Made by a program: the position numbers and the translations under genes. Positions 10,255 to 19,895 of a stretch of DNA of 64,000 bases are shown here, one piece after another. Every line of letters starts with the position of its first letter. Within the stretch, counting starts at the first letter, position 1. The notes under the pieces were generated by a model. That model had not been told where the DNA came from, made no database searches, and saw only the letters and a list, made by a program, of their open reading frames with translations. This DNA comes from Pseudomonas syringae (GTDB lineage: Bacteria > Pseudomonadota > Gammaproteobacteria > Pseudomonadales > Pseudomonadaceae). The stretch is from contig NZ_CP066265.1 in the NCBI RefSeq assembly GCF_023278085.1, forward strand, positions 5,476,983-5,540,982. The letters run 5' to 3'.

Positions 10255-11760
10255 TCAAGGTTGCGGAAAACGTGCCTTGCGCTCCAGATCGTCGAGATCA
10301 ATGTGGTTGCGCATGTACTGCTGACTGGCGTCGACCAGTGGCTGGTGATCCCAACTCTTCAGCTTGCCGGTTGCCAGCGACTTGGCGACAAAGCGCCTTC
10401 TGCGCTGGCTGGCGAGCACCTGTTGGTGTATCGCCGGGATGTCCCATTTGGCCCGAGCTTCGGCCAGGAAGTCATTGAACAGCTTTTCATGGGCGGGTGA
10501 CTGGCTCAGATCCTTCTGCTCTTTCGGGTCCTTCTTCACATCGAACAGCAGACACGGATCCCGCTCCGAATAGATGAATTTGTAAGCGCCACGACGGATC
10601 ATCATCAGCGGACTGTTCGTGCCTTCGGCCATGTATTCACCGAAGACCTCATCGTGCCCGCCTTTACGTTTCAGGTGCGGCATCAGCGAGCGTCCGTCCA
10701 GCGGCAAGCCGGCGTCCAGTTTGCCGTTGGCCATCTCGACAAAGGTCGGCAACAGGTCGGCCGTCGACACCGAAGCACTGACCCGGCCCGGCTTGAACTG
10801 CCCTGGTGCATACACCACCAGCGGCACGCGAGCGGCCATTTCAAACCAGTGCATTTTGTACCAGAGGCCCTTCTCGCCGAGCATGTCGCCATGATCGCCG
10901 GAGAACACCACGATGGTGTCTTCTCCCAGCCCGACTTCATCCAGCGTCTGCATCAGTTTGCCGACGTTAAGGTCAATGTAGCTGCAGGCGCCAAAGTAGG
11001 CGCGGCGCGCATCACGAATCTTGTGGGTCGGCAGCGGCTTGTCCCACAGGTCGTAGACCTTGAGCAGCCGTTGCGAATGCGGGTCCAGCGCGGCCTGATT
11101 GGCGTGCGGCGTCGGCATCGGGATTTCGTCGTTGCTGTACAAGTCCCAGAACGGCAGCGGAATGGTGTACGGGTCATGTGGGTGAGTCATGGACACAGTC
11201 AGGCAGAACGGCGCGTCACCGTCCTGCCGCACATGGTCATAGAGGTACTGCTGCGCCTTGAACAGCACCTCTTCATCGAAATCCAGCTGGTTGGTGCGAA
11301 TGCACGGGCCCGCCTGCAAAACCGATGACATGTTGTGGTACCAGCTCGGCCGTACATCCGGTTCGTCCCAGTTCACCGACCAGCCGTAGTCGGCGGGGTA
11401 AATATCACTGGTCAGGCGTTCTTCGTAACCGTGCAACTGATCCGGGCCGCAGAAATGCATCTTGCCCGCGAGCGCGGTCTTGTAGCCCAGTGCGCGCAGG
11501 TAATGCGCGTAGGTCGGGATATCCGCCGGAAAGTCGGCCGCATTATCGTACGCGCCGATCTTGCTCGGCAGCTGACCGCTGACCAGAGTGAAACGCGATG
11601 GCGCGCACAGCGGGCTGTTGCAATACGCCGAGTCGAACACCACGCCGTTGGCGGCGAGGCGGCTCAGGTTCGGCATCAGAATTGGCGAGCGGGCGTAGAA
11701 CGGCAACATTGGCGCGGCCATTTGATCGGCCATGATGAACAGAATATTTTTGCGCTTCAT
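10255..11760 (-). CDS. betC: Choline-sulfatase
   Basis: Hydrolyses choline-O-sulfate to choline and sulfate, feeding glycine-betaine synthesis and sulfur supply. A 501-residue type I sulfatase: metal-binding MADQ near residues 10-13, and the activation motif C-A-P-S-R at 52-56, whose Cys52 is converted to formylglycine. GDHGDMLGEKGLWYKMHWFE and the C-terminal choline-sulfatase region (FEYMAE-like GEYMAEGTNSPLMMIRRGAYKFIYSE) follow. The ATG at 11760 gives MKRKNILFIMADQ; the in-frame codons upstream are not needed. First gene of betC-choX, divergent from the LysR gene at 11875. Confidence 0.96.
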   Translation of the reverse strand: MKRKNILFIMADQMAAPMLPFYARSPILMPNLSRLAANGVVFDSAYCNSPLCAPSRFTLVSGQLPSKIGAYDNAADFPADIPTYAHYLRALGYKTALAGKMHFCGPDQLHGYEERLTSDIYPADYGWSVNWDEPDVRPSWYHNMSSVLQAGPCIRTNQLDFDEEVLFKAQQYLYDHVRQDGDAPFCLTVSMTHPHDPYTIPLPFWDLYSNDEIPMPTPHANQAALDPHSQRLLKVYDLWDKPLPTHKIRDARRAYFGACSYIDLNVGKLMQTLDEVGLGEDTIVVFSGDHGDMLGEKGLWYKMHWFEMAARVPLVVYAPGQFKPGRVSASVSTADLLPTFVEMANGKLDAGLPLDGRSLMPHLKRKGGHDEVFGEYMAEGTNSPLMMIRRGAYKFIYSERDPCLLFDVKKDPKEQKDLSQSPAHEKLFNDFLAEARAKWDIPAIHQQVLASQRRRRFVAKSLATGKLKSWDHQPLVDASQQYMRNHIDLDDLERKARFPQP

Positions 11761-11874
11761 GTAATCGCTGCATCCCATTGTGAAAAGTTATGCGAAAGTG
11801 CTGGACGTGAGGATGAAGCCCTCGTGTTTGATGGTAAAGCCCATGTGCAGCAATGCCTAGGATAAGCACCGCTT
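11761..11874. promoter_or_regulatory. Divergent control region between betC and its LysR regulator
   Basis: A 114-bp gap between the betC and LysR starts. By analogy with LysR-type pairs it should hold both promoters and the regulator's binding site. I see no unambiguous T-N11-A dyad, so the call rests on gene layout. Confidence 0.5.
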
Positions 11875-12825
11875 ATGTTTGAAGCGTTTGGCGATATGTC
11901 CCTCGATCTGTTGCGAGCTTTTGAAGTCGCGGCCCGCCTGCGCAGTTTTACCGCCGCGGCTATCGAACTGGGCACCACACAGCCCGCCGTCAGCCAACAG
12001 ATCAAGCGCCTCGAAGAACAGCTAAATACCCGGCTGTTTGACCGGATCTATCGTGGCATCGAATTGACCGACGCCGGTGAAATATTGTTCAGCCATGTGC
12101 AGGCTGGCTTGCAATCCATCGACAGCGGGTTGATAGCCATCACCGAACAGCACCAGCACGAGGTGCTTCAAGTCGCCACTGACTTTGCCTTCGCCGCCTA
12201 CTGGCTGATGCCGCGCCTGCACCGCTTCCACAAAGTCAACCCCGACGTGGACGTCAGCCTGGTGACCAGTGAGCGGACCCACAGCATGTTACGCGCCGAC
12301 ATCGACGTTGCCGTACTGTTCGGCGACGGACGCTTCAAACAGGGCGAAAGCCACTGGCTGTTCAGCGAAGAAGTCTTCCCGGTGTGCAGTCCGCTGCTGA
12401 TTGCCGGCCGCCAGACGCCTTTGCCCAACGACGCCTTGCGCGACTTTCCGCTGCTGCACCTGCGCGGCGAAAGCATCAACAACTGGTTTGACTGGGCGGG
12501 TGTGTTCCGCGCACTCGATATTCCCCAGGCTCCCGCGCCCGGTCAGTTGCGCTTCGACAATTACACCCTGCTGATCCAGGCCGCGATAGGTGGACAAGGC
12601 ATCGCCATCGGCTGGAAGCACCTGGTCGACGACCTCCTCGACCAAGGCCTGCTCTGCCGGCCCATCGCCGGATCGGCAATTTCCGGGCACGGCTATTACG
12701 TGGTTTTGCCCCAGCGCAAACGGCGAGTGCAGATCGTTCAGCAGTTCATGGACTGGCTGGCGAGTGAACAGGCGTTGAGCGGGGTCTCGTTGGCGGGTAG
12801 GCCGTTGCCGTCGATTGCGGTGTAA
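11875..12825 (+). CDS. LysR-family regulator, probably of choline-sulfate use
   Basis: A 316-residue LysR-type regulator. The N-terminal winged helix-turn-helix reads LDLLRAFEVAARLRSFTAAA ... TTQPAVSQQIKRLEEQL at about 10-60, followed by a LysR substrate-binding domain. It is transcribed divergently from betC 114 bp away, the standard arrangement for an activator responding to the pathway's substrate (choline sulfate or choline, by inference). The start could be ATG 11875 (MFEAFGDMSLDLL) or the internal ATG at 11896; both give intact helix-turn-helix domains. Confidence 0.9.
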   Translation: MFEAFGDMSLDLLRAFEVAARLRSFTAAAIELGTTQPAVSQQIKRLEEQLNTRLFDRIYRGIELTDAGEILFSHVQAGLQSIDSGLIAITEQHQHEVLQVATDFAFAAYWLMPRLHRFHKVNPDVDVSLVTSERTHSMLRADIDVAVLFGDGRFKQGESHWLFSEEVFPVCSPLLIAGRQTPLPNDALRDFPLLHLRGESINNWFDWAGVFRALDIPQAPAPGQLRFDNYTLLIQAAIGGQGIAIGWKHLVDDLLDQGLLCRPIAGSAISGHGYYVVLPQRKRRVQIVQQFMDWLASEQALSGVSLAGRPLPSIAV

Positions 12826-12970
12826 TATTGTCCCGCTGAAAAATGACCGAGCGGTCCGTTACAGCGCTAACTTCAACAAAATGGTCATGCATACGTTTTA
12901 AAATCATCAGCCGCCAGCGACAGGCTGTTTGAGCTGAATGCTGAAAGACCAGGACAGAGGATCATCAGAA

Positions 12971-13795
12971 ATGCCGGATCTACTCATCGACGGTAAGACC
13001 CTTCACTATTCTGACCAAGGCACCGGGCCGGTTGTCTTGCTGGGTCATAGTTATCTCTGGGACAAGGCGATGTGGAGTGCGCAGATCGATACGCTGGCCA
13101 GCCAGTATCGGGTGATTGCGCCGGACCTTTGGGGGCACGGGGATTCCAGCGGTTTCCCAGAGGGCACGCGCAATCTCGATGACCTGGCGCGGCATGCGCT
13201 GGCGCTGCTGGATCATTTGAATATCGAGCGTTGCAGCATCGTCGGGCTGTCGGTCGGCGGTATGTGGGGCGCAATTGCTGCGCTGCTCGCGCCGGAGCGC
13301 ATTACCGGTCTGGTGCTGATGGACACCTATCTGGGCAAAGAGAGCGAGGCCAAGAAGGCCTATTACTTTTCGCTGCTCGACAAGCTGGAAGAGACCGGTG
13401 CTTTCCCTGCGCCGCTGCTGGATATCGTGGTGCCGATCTTTTTCCGTCCCGGCATTGATCCGCAGTCGCCTGTTTATCAGGCCTTTCGAGCGGCGTTGGC
13501 GGGCATGAATGCAGAGCAATTGCGTCAGTCGGTGGTGCCGCTGGGGCGGATGATCTTTGGTCGCGATGACCGGCTTGGGTTGATTGAACAACTGAATGCC
13601 GACACCACGCTGGTGATGTGTGGCGATGCAGACATCCCGCGCCCGCCTGAGGAGACGCGTGAGATGGCCGGTTTGATCGGCTGCCCTTACGTGCTGGTAC
13701 CTGGGGCCGGGCATATCGCCAATCTGGAAAACCCGGCGTTTGTGTCGGGGGCGCTGATGACGTTTTTGGCGCGGGTGAATCAGAAGCAGGGTTGA
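12971..13795 (+). CDS. Alpha/beta-fold hydrolase
   Basis: A 274-residue cytoplasmic hydrolase of the alpha/beta fold. The nucleophile elbow is GLSVGG with Ser94, the oxyanion region is LLGHSYLWD, the acid is in VMCGDADIPRPPEE and the catalytic His is in GAGHIANLENP, so the triad is complete. PDLWGHGDSSG is typical of the epoxide-hydrolase/haloperoxidase-like subgroup. The substrate is unknown. The start at 12971 (MPDLLIDGKTLHYSDQG) is chosen over 12938 because the family begins here. It is a stand-alone gene, followed by a palindromic repeat. Confidence 0.88.
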   Translation: MPDLLIDGKTLHYSDQGTGPVVLLGHSYLWDKAMWSAQIDTLASQYRVIAPDLWGHGDSSGFPEGTRNLDDLARHALALLDHLNIERCSIVGLSVGGMWGAIAALLAPERITGLVLMDTYLGKESEAKKAYYFSLLDKLEETGAFPAPLLDIVVPIFFRPGIDPQSPVYQAFRAALAGMNAEQLRQSVVPLGRMIFGRDDRLGLIEQLNADTTLVMCGDADIPRPPEETREMAGLIGCPYVLVPGAGHIANLENPAFVSGALMTFLARVNQKQG

Positions 13796-13809
13796 GCACG
13801 TCAGGCGCT

Positions 13810-13918
13810 CAAGACCGGACGCAGAGCGTCCAGAACGGCATGCGACGCGGAGCGTCGCACGATAGTCGAGATTATCGTTCCTGACGCTCCAGCTTGGGAA
13901 CGCCCTGCGCGTCGTCGC
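13810..13918. repeat. Single copy of the GACGC palindrome element
   Basis: This lies between the convergent hydrolase and CigR-like genes. It contains GGACGCAGAGCGTCC at 13817-13831, GCGACGCGGAGCGTCGC and a right arm starting ATCGTTCCTGACGCTCCAG. It has the same architecture as one unit of the 8854-9275 block, but the right half is decayed. Confidence 0.75.
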
Positions 13919-13942
13919 GCATTCAAGGGCGTCAGCAGGCCA

Positions 13943-14473
13943 TCAATTCAACACCCCATCCAGAATCGCGTACACAATTCCCGAACCCACGGCGATCAGC
14001 ACCACGTCGGTGCCCAGGCGGCGCCATTCGTAGCCGTCATAACGTGGCAGGTATTGCAGCGAGCGGCTGTCCAGGCGTTTGCCGTAACCCGGTGGCAATG
14101 GACGGCCCTTGGCGATGTGTACGCCCGGCGGCAGGGGCTGGCCTCGGCCGATGACGTCGCGGTGCTGCTGGAAGGTCTGGCGTACGTCGCCGAAATCCTG
14201 CGGCGGACGGTTGCCGCCACGGTTTGCCTGCGGGCCCTGATTACCTGGCTTTTTAGCCGGGCCTTTGTCCGGACCCTTGCCGTTATCATTGCCCGGACCA
14301 CGGTCATTGCCACGCTCGTTATGCCCGCCGTTGTTCTGCGGGCCCTGTTGCTGACCGCCACGGTTATCGTCCGGGCCCCCGCCGCGCTGGTCTGGCGGCG
14401 CAGCTTGCAGCAGCGGGCTGGCGCTGATCATCAAGATGCCCAGTCCAGTGATAAAACGGTTTGGCAGTTTCAT
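13943..14473 (-). CDS. RcnB/CigR-like exported protein (putative anti-virulence regulator family)
   Basis: A 176-residue protein with a signal peptide (MKLPNRFITGLGILMISASPLLQA). A low-complexity Gly/Asn/Gln/Pro-rich stretch spans about residues 27-90. A C-terminal RcnB-type domain has LPPGVHIAKGRPLPPGYGKRLD and a hydrophobic tail (DVVLIAVGSGIVYAILDGVLN) that could be a membrane anchor. That tail and linker match CigR, described in Salmonella as an anti-virulence inner-membrane protein; RcnB itself is a periplasmic metal-homeostasis protein. The role here is unproven. The ATG at 14473 begins the signal peptide. It is separated from trpA by a strong terminator and so is independently transcribed. 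Confidence 0.8.
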   Translation of the reverse strand: MKLPNRFITGLGILMISASPLLQAAPPDQRGGGPDDNRGGQQQGPQNNGGHNERGNDRGPGNDNGKGPDKGPAKKPGNQGPQANRGGNRPPQDFGDVRQTFQQHRDVIGRGQPLPPGVHIAKGRPLPPGYGKRLDSRSLQYLPRYDGYEWRRLGTDVVLIAVGSGIVYAILDGVLN

Positions 14474-14501
14474 GGGTGCTTCCTCGGCTTCACTCAATGC
14501 A

Positions 14502-14538
14502 GCAAAAAGGGGTTCATGACGCTGGTCATGAACCCCTT
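14502..14538 (-). terminator. Strong hairpin terminator downstream of trpBA
   Basis: A perfect 14-bp stem (AAGGGGTTCATGAC, 14507-14520; GTCATGAACCCCTT, 14525-14538) with a 4-nt loop. Read on the minus strand it is followed by TTTTTGC. It lies between the trpA stop and the CigR-like start. Confidence 0.9.
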
Positions 14539-14599
14539 ATGTCTTGCTACATAGAACCGTTGATAGCGCTTTGATTCCTCTGTATCAGAAACTTTACCC

Positions 14600-15412
14600 T
14601 CAGCTGACGCGTGCGTTACGTACACCCTCGGCCAAGGCGGCGCACAGGGTCAGTACACCGTCGATTGCCTGTTCTGGCGATTCGGCAGTGGCGATCTTGT
14701 CGACGAACGCCGAGCCCACCACCACACCGTCAGCCAGACGAGCAATGGCGGCGGCCTGCTCGGGTGTGCGAATGCCGAAGCCGACGCTGATCGGCAGGTC
14801 GGTATGGCGACGCAGACGTGCGATGGCTTCGGTCACATGCTCGGTGGTCGCCGAACCGGCACCGGTCACACCGGCCACCGACACGTAATAGACAAACCCG
14901 GAACTGCGCTCCAGCACACGCGGCAGGCGCGCATCGTCGGTGGTCGGCGTGGTCAGGCGGATGAAGTCGATGCCGGACGCCTGCGCAGGCGTTGCCAGCT
15001 CGGCGTCGTGCTCGGGCGGCAGGTCAACGATGATCAGGCCATCGACGCCCGCCTCCTTGGCCTGGGCCACGAACGCTTCAACGCCAAAACGGTGAATCGG
15101 GTTGTAGTAACCCATCAGCACGATCGGCGTGGTTTGATCGTCGACACGAAATTCGCTGACCATCTGCAAGGTTTTCTGCAGAGTCTGGCCCGCGTCCAGA
15201 GCGCGCAGCGTGGCCAGCTGAATGGCTACACCGTCGGCCATCGGATCGGTGAACGGCATACCCAGCTCGATCACGTCAGCGCCGGCAGCCGGCAGGCCCT
15301 TGAGGACTTTCAGGGAGGTGTCGTAGCCAGGATCACCGGCAGTGATGAAGGTCACCAGCGCCGCACGACCTTCGGTTTTCAGCTGGGCGAAACGTTGTTC
15401 CAGACGGCTCAT
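14600..15412 (-). CDS. trpA: Tryptophan synthase alpha subunit
   Basis: Cleaves indole-3-glycerol phosphate to indole and glyceraldehyde-3-phosphate, passing indole to the beta subunit. The 270-residue TIM barrel starts [20 protein letters not shown]. The catalytic Glu and Asp lie in [16 protein letters not shown] (about residues 45-60), and the phosphate-binding loops include [13 protein letters not shown] and VVGSAFVD. Its ATG overlaps the trpB stop by 4 bp (ATGA, 15409-15412), giving translational coupling. It is the last gene of the trpBA operon, ending before a strong terminator. Confidence 0.98.
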   Translation of the reverse strand: MSRLEQRFAQLKTEGRAALVTFITAGDPGYDTSLKVLKGLPAAGADVIELGMPFTDPMADGVAIQLATLRALDAGQTLQKTLQMVSEFRVDDQTTPIVLMGYYNPIHRFGVEAFVAQAKEAGVDGLIIVDLPPEHDAELATPAQASGIDFIRLTTPTTDDARLPRVLERSSGFVYYVSVAGVTGAGSATTEHVTEAIARLRRHTDLPISVGFGIRTPEQAAAIARLADGVVVGSAFVDKIATAESPEQAIDGVLTLCAALAEGVRNARVS

Positions 15413-16638
15413 ACCAGCGTCTCCTGAGTTTTTTCAGCGGCTGCCATGTGGTTCATGACGGTTTGCATGTCTTTGTCGCCGCGCCCGGACAGGCACACGA
15501 CCATCAAGTGATCGTCACGCAGGTTGGTTGCCCGCTTCATGGCCTCGGCCAGTGCGTGAGCGGTTTCCAGCGCCGGGATGATGCCTTCAAGCAGGCAGCA
15601 CTGATGGAATGCGTCCAGCGCTTCTTCGTCGGTGATGCTGACGTATTCGACGCGCTTCACTTCGTGCAGGAAGGCGTGCTCCGGGCCGATGCCCGGGTAG
15701 TCCAGACCGGCAGAAATCGAGTGCGCATCGGTGATCTGTCCGTCGCCATCCTGCAGCAGGTAGGTGCGGTTGCCGTGCAGCACACCCGGTACGCCGCCAT
15801 TCAGGCTGGCTGCGTGCTTGTCAGTGTTGACGCCGTGGCCGCCCGCTTCGACGCCGATGATTTCTACGCTGGCGTCATCCAGGAACGGATGAAACAGGCC
15901 CATGGCGTTGGAGCCGCCACCGACGCAGGCGATCAGGCTGTCCGGCAGGCGGCCTTCTTTCTCCTGCATCTGCTCTTTGGTTTCCTTGCCGATGATGGCC
16001 TGGAAGTCACGCACCATCGCCGGATACGGGTGCGGGCCTGCCACGGTGCCGATCAGGTAGAAGGTGTCCTCGACGTTGGTGACCCAGTCGCGCAGGGCTT
16101 CGTTCATCGCATCTTTCAGGGTGCCGGTGCCGGAAGTGACCGGGACGATTTCAGCACCCAGCAGCCTCATGCGGAACACGTTCGCCTGTTGGCGCTCAAT
16201 GTCGGTGGCGCCCATGTAGATCACGCAAGGCAGGCCGAAACGTGCAGCAACGGTGGCAGTCGCAACGCCGTGCATACCGGCACCGGTTTCCGCGATCAGG
16301 CGTTTTTTGCCCATGCGTTTGGCCAGCAGCACCTGGCCGATGCAGTTGTTGATCTTGTGCGCGCCGGTGTGGTTGAGCTCTTCACGCTTGAAGTAGATCT
16401 TCGCGCCGCCGCAGAACTCGGTCAGGCGCTCGGCGAAGTACAGCGGGTTTGGACGGCCCACATAATCGCGCTGAAAGTAGGCCATCTCCTTGATGAATTC
16501 CGGGTCGGCTTTAGCCGCTTCGTACTCGCGGTTGAGGTCTAGCACCAGCGGCATCAGGGTTTCAGCCACGTAGCGGCCGCCAAATGAGCCGAACAGGCCG
16601 TTGGCGTCGGGGCCGCTGCGGAGATTGGTCTGGGTCAT
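15409..16638 (-). CDS. trpB: Tryptophan synthase beta subunit
   Basis: PLP enzyme condensing indole with serine to give tryptophan. The 409-residue protein has the PLP-lysine motif [10 protein letters not shown], the [10 protein letters not shown] region, the phosphate-binding [10 protein letters not shown] and the C-terminal [10 protein letters not shown]. The ATG at 16638 gives [24 protein letters not shown]. It is divergent from trpI at 16766. In pseudomonads trpBA is activated by TrpI with indole-glycerol phosphate; this layout agrees with that. Confidence 0.98.
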   Translation of the reverse strand: MTQTNLRSGPDANGLFGSFGGRYVAETLMPLVLDLNREYEAAKADPEFIKEMAYFQRDYVGRPNPLYFAERLTEFCGGAKIYFKREELNHTGAHKINNCIGQVLLAKRMGKKRLIAETGAGMHGVATATVAARFGLPCVIYMGATDIERQQANVFRMRLLGAEIVPVTSGTGTLKDAMNEALRDWVTNVEDTFYLIGTVAGPHPYPAMVRDFQAIIGKETKEQMQEKEGRLPDSLIACVGGGSNAMGLFHPFLDDASVEIIGVEAGGHGVNTDKHAASLNGGVPGVLHGNRTYLLQDGDGQITDAHSISAGLDYPGIGPEHAFLHEVKRVEYVSITDEEALDAFHQCCLLEGIIPALETAHALAEAMKRATNLRDDHLMVVCLSGRGDKDMQTVMNHMAAAEKTQETLV

Positions 16639-16765
16639 GAAGTGCTCCAGTTGCAGTAATGGGCGAATTGGGTGAGCCGGATCGGCAATGAGTCCACTTT
16701 AACCAGCGCGCGCCCGGATGAAAACCGATAAGATCGCCACAACCTGTCAGGAAAACTCACAGATC
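16639..16765. promoter_or_regulatory. trpI-trpBA divergent control region
   Basis: A 127-bp gap between the trpB and trpI starts. In Pseudomonas the corresponding interval holds the TrpI operator sites and both overlapping promoters. The call follows from gene order; I did not resolve individual TrpI sites. Confidence 0.65.
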
Positions 16766-17674
16766 ATGAGCCGCGACCTCCCTCCCCTGAATGCTTTGCG
16801 CGCCTTCGAAAGCACTGCTCGACTGGGCAGCGTCAGCCTCGCCGCCGAGCAGCTGAGCGTTACGCACGGCGCGGTCAGCCGCCAATTGAAGGTGCTTGAA
16901 GAGCATTTGGGCGTCAGCCTGTTCAGCAAGGACGGGCGTGGCCTGAAACTCACAGATGCAGGCCTTCGGTTGCGTGATGTCAGCGGCGACGCGTTTGACC
17001 GGTTGCGCGGCGTGTGCGCCGAGCTGAGCAAGGGCAGCGCCGACGCGCCGTTCGTCCTGGGCTGTTCCGGCAGCCTGTTGGCACGCTGGTTCATTCCGCG
17101 TCTGAGCCGCTTGAATGCTGACCTGCCAGACCTGCGCTTGCACTTGTCGGCTGGCGAAGGTGATCTTGATCCACGTCGTCCGGGGCTGGACGCACTGCTG
17201 GTATTCGCCGAGCCGCCCTGGCCTGCCGACATGCAGGTCTTCGAACTGGTCAGCGAGCGCATCGGCCCGGTTTTAAGCCCTCGGTTCGAGCGATTCGAGA
17301 GCCTGTGTAATGCTCCCGCCAGGTCCCTGCTCGACGAACCGTTGCTGCAAACCACCTCGCGCCCGCAAGCCTGGCCAAGCTGGGCGCAGCAGAACGGTAT
17401 CGATGCGCAAGCATTGCACTACGGTCAGGGTTTTGAGCATTTGTATTATTTGCTGGAGGCGGCTGTGGCTGGCCTCGGTATTGCGATTGCGCCGGAGCCA
17501 TTGGTCATTGATGACCTGAAAGCCGGACGCCTGGCTGCGCCATGGGGTTTCAGTGAAACCCCGGCGCAGCTGGCGTTGTGGGTACCCAGACGTGCGGCCG
17601 ATGGTCGGGCGCAACAGTTGGCTCAGTGGTTAAAAAATGAGCTGAAGCAGTCCGGGGACCCGATCAGAATCTGA
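16766..17674 (+). CDS. trpI: LysR-type transcriptional activator of trpBA
   Basis: A 302-residue LysR regulator with the N-terminal helix-turn-helix [45 protein letters not shown] and a C-terminal effector domain. Divergent transcription from trpB identifies it as TrpI, which activates trpBA when indole-3-glycerol phosphate accumulates. The ATG at 16766 gives [15 protein letters not shown], the family start; an in-frame ATG at 16718 would add 16 residues and lies in the operator region. Its stop abuts the stop of the DUF883 gene (convergent). Confidence 0.94.
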   Translation: MSRDLPPLNALRAFESTARLGSVSLAAEQLSVTHGAVSRQLKVLEEHLGVSLFSKDGRGLKLTDAGLRLRDVSGDAFDRLRGVCAELSKGSADAPFVLGCSGSLLARWFIPRLSRLNADLPDLRLHLSAGEGDLDPRRPGLDALLVFAEPPWPADMQVFELVSERIGPVLSPRFERFESLCNAPARSLLDEPLLQTTSRPQAWPSWAQQNGIDAQALHYGQGFEHLYYLLEAAVAGLGIAIAPEPLVIDDLKAGRLAAPWGFSETPAQLALWVPRRAADGRAQQLAQWLKNELKQSGDPIRI

Positions 17675-18001
17675 TCAGTTGCCGCGCTTGAACAGCATGT
17701 AGGCTGCGATCAGGCCGATGGCACCTACAGCAACGCCGGCGGTAGTCCATGGGTGTTCCTGAGCGTAGTCACGAGTAGCCAGTGCGTTTTCGCGGGTTTT
17801 CTCTTTGACGTCTTCGTAGACATCGCTCAGCAGGCTGCGCGAATGGCTCAGCGCGCTTTCAGCGTTGGCTTTCAGATTCTTCAGGGTCTTGCGCGACTCG
17901 TCGGTAGCATCGGCTTTCAGGCCTTCGAGCGACTTCAGGAGGCTCTCGATCTCAGCTTCCATGCTCTGCAACGAGGCCTTACGTAGTGAAGTGGTAGCCA
18001 T
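17675..18001 (-). CDS. DUF883 (ElaB/YqjD-type) membrane-anchored protein
   Basis: A 108-residue protein. The N-terminal two thirds are charged and helical (ESLLKSLEGLKADATDESRKTLKNLKANAESALSHSRS), and the C-terminus has the family signature: the EHPWTTAGVAVGAIGLIAAYMLFKRGN tail with a glycine-zipper transmembrane helix. ElaB/YqjD relatives in E. coli are ribosome-associated inner-membrane proteins of stationary phase. The ATG at 17999-18001 is preceded by AGGAGA; the longer in-frame ORF upstream overlaps the dodecin gene and is rejected. Confidence 0.9.
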   Translation of the reverse strand: MATTSLRKASLQSMEAEIESLLKSLEGLKADATDESRKTLKNLKANAESALSHSRSLLSDVYEDVKEKTRENALATRDYAQEHPWTTAGVAVGAIGLIAAYMLFKRGN

Positions 18002-18169
18002 GGTGTTTCTCCTGCAATGATGAGTGAGCGTGTGTTGTTTCCGACTGCGGGCTTTTTGGAAAGTGCGATGCGATTTGTACAAAGAGCTGAACTTTTGCGC
18101 GCGTTCCCCTGACAGAAGCAGGGAGCGCGCTCTATATCGCGTCTTTTTCAGACCCTCAGGAGAACTGCC

Positions 18170-18385
18170 ATGACCGATCACCACACGTACAAAAAAGTCG
18201 AAATCGTCGGCTCTTCCACCACCACCATCGAAGATGCCATCAACAATGCCCTGGCTGAAGCCAGCAAAAGCCTCAGCCATATGGAATGGTTTGAAGTGAC
18301 TGAAACCCGTGGTCACATCGAAGATGGCAAAGTGGCGCATTTTCAGGTCACCCTGAAAGTCGGCTTCCGTATCGCCAACAGCTAA
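18170..18385 (+). CDS. Dodecin family flavin-binding protein
   Basis: A 71-residue protein with the dodecin fold: KKVEIVGSSTTTIEDAINNALAEASKSL, then MEWFEVTETRGHIEDG with the Trp that stacks on flavin, and HFQVTLKVGFRI with the Gln that contacts the flavin dimer. Dodecins form 12-mers that store or buffer FMN/riboflavin or CoA. The ribosome binding site AGGAGA lies 8 nt upstream of the ATG. It is divergent from the DUF883 gene, and the 168-bp gap holds both promoters. Confidence 0.94.
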   Translation: MTDHHTYKKVEIVGSSTTTIEDAINNALAEASKSLSHMEWFEVTETRGHIEDGKVAHFQVTLKVGFRIANS

Positions 18386-18531
18386 GCAGCGCTGAACCTT
18401 TCGGCTGGCCGATTGCCATAACCTGCGCTATATACCACGTGACCCGTCAACGGGCGGGTATGAGCGCGGGGATGTTCAATGGGCGCCTGTTCCGATGGCG
18501 TCTGTATCTGGCCGGACGAGAGGGATTACCC

Positions 18532-18756
18532 ATGAAGAAGTTTTTGTTGGCTGTAGGCTTGTTGAGCATTGCAGGCACTGCCTTCGCGGCAGGCAAGCCA
18601 TGTGAAGAGTTGAAAAGTGAACTCGACGCCAAGCTCCAGGCGAAGGGCGTAACGTCCTACACGCTGGAAGTGGTCGAGAAAGGCAGCGCGGCCGGCAAGC
18701 AAGTCGTCGGTACTTGCGAAGGCGGCAGCAAGGAAATCGTTTACCAGCGCGGTTGA
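18532..18756 (+). CDS. DUF1161 family small exported protein (copy 1)
   Basis: A 74-residue protein with a signal peptide (MKKFLLAVGLLSIAGTAFA). The mature domain reads KPCEELKSELDAKLQAKGVTSYTLEVVEK...VGTCEGGSKEIVYQR and has two Cys, which could form a disulfide in the periplasm. It is paralogous to the gene at 20656-20889. Function unknown. The ATG at 18532 is preceded by GAGAGGGA; an upstream in-frame ATG at 18439 is rejected because it lies before the signal peptide. Confidence 0.9.
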   Translation: MKKFLLAVGLLSIAGTAFAAGKPCEELKSELDAKLQAKGVTSYTLEVVEKGSAAGKQVVGTCEGGSKEIVYQRG

Positions 18757-18819
18757 TTGCCAACCGGGCCCGGTTCAGGCCGGTACGCCGGGTTGATCCC
18801 GTTTGCAGGTTTCACGAAC

Positions 18820-18876
18820 AGAATCGCCCCGGACTGTCATCCAGTCCGGGGCGATTCTGTTTCTGGCTGTTTTTTT
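18820..18876. terminator. Strong terminator between DUF1161 and the luciferase-like gene
   Basis: A 16-bp perfect stem AGAATCGCCCCGGACT (18820-18835) / AGTCCGGGGCGATTCT (18843-18858) with a 7-nt loop, followed on the plus strand by a run of seven T at 18869-18876. It sits between convergent genes and can serve both. Confidence 0.88.
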
Positions 18877-18893
18877 CCGATTCGGAAAGTCGC

Positions 18894-19895
18894 TTAGCCG
18901 TGTGCAACCTGCGCGAGGATCTCGTAGGACCGCAGTCGATCCTCGTGCTCGTACATGTCGCAGGTGAAGATCAGCTCATCGGCATCAGTCTGCTCCAGCA
19001 ACACGTCCAGTTTGGCGCGGATTTTATCCGGGCCGCCGACCATCGCCAGCCCGAGGAAGCTCGCCACCGCTTCACGTTCGTGCGGCAGCCACAGGCCATC
19101 CATCGAGTCGACCGGTGGCCGCTGCATCAGGCTGTGCCCGCGCATCAAGGCCAGAATACGCTGGTAGACCGAGGTGGCCAGGTATTCGGCCTGCTCATCG
19201 GTGTCTGCCGCCGACAGCGGTACGCCGAGCATCACATACGGCTTGTCGAGCACTGCCGAGGGCTGGAAGTGATTGCGATAGACGCGAATCGCCTCATGCA
19301 TATAGCGCGGCGCAAAGTGCGATGCGAAGGCATACGGCAGCCCGCGCATGCCCGCCAATTGCGCGCTGAACAGACTCGATCCCAGCAGCCAGACTGGCAC
19401 ATTGGTGCCCGAGCCCGGTACGGCGATCACTTTTTGATCAGGCGTGCGCGGCCCGAGGTATTCCATCAGCTCGTTCACATCATCCGGGAAATCCTCGGCG
19501 CTGCCGGAACGTTCACGGCGCAGGGCGCGGGCGGTCATCTGATCGGAACCCGGTGCGCGGCCCAGACCCAGATCGATTCGACCGGGATAGAGGCTCGCCA
19601 GGGTGCCGAACTGCTCGGCCACCACCAGCGGCGCGTGGTTGGGCAGCATGATCCCGCCCGCCCCGACACGAATGGTCGACGTACCACCGGCCAGGTACGC
19701 AAGCAGCACGGCAGTCGCCGAACTGGCGATGCCATCCATGTTGTGGTGTTCAGCCACCCAGAAGCGGTTATAGCCCAGTTTTTCAACGTGTTGAGCCAGG
19801 CTCAGGGAATTGCGCAGGGACTCGGCGGGACCTCGGTCATGGCGCACGGGCACCAGATCAAGGGTGGAAATCTTTACATCTGCCAGACGTTTCAT
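18894..19895 (-). CDS. LLM-class flavin-dependent oxidoreductase (luciferase-like)
   Basis: A 333-residue bacterial-luciferase-like monooxygenase of the YhbW type. Family motifs are [61 protein letters not shown] and [13 protein letters not shown]. It binds FMN; the substrate is unknown. The ATG at 19895 ([18 protein letters not shown]) is the usual start. It is divergent from the osmC gene across 211 bp. Confidence 0.92.
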   Translation of the reverse strand: MKRLADVKISTLDLVPVRHDRGPAESLRNSLSLAQHVEKLGYNRFWVAEHHNMDGIASSATAVLLAYLAGGTSTIRVGAGGIMLPNHAPLVVAEQFGTLASLYPGRIDLGLGRAPGSDQMTARALRRERSGSAEDFPDDVNELMEYLGPRTPDQKVIAVPGSGTNVPVWLLGSSLFSAQLAGMRGLPYAFASHFAPRYMHEAIRVYRNHFQPSAVLDKPYVMLGVPLSAADTDEQAEYLATSVYQRILALMRGHSLMQRPPVDSMDGLWLPHEREAVASFLGLAMVGGPDKIRAKLDVLLEQTDADELIFTCDMYEHEDRLRSYEILAQVAHG

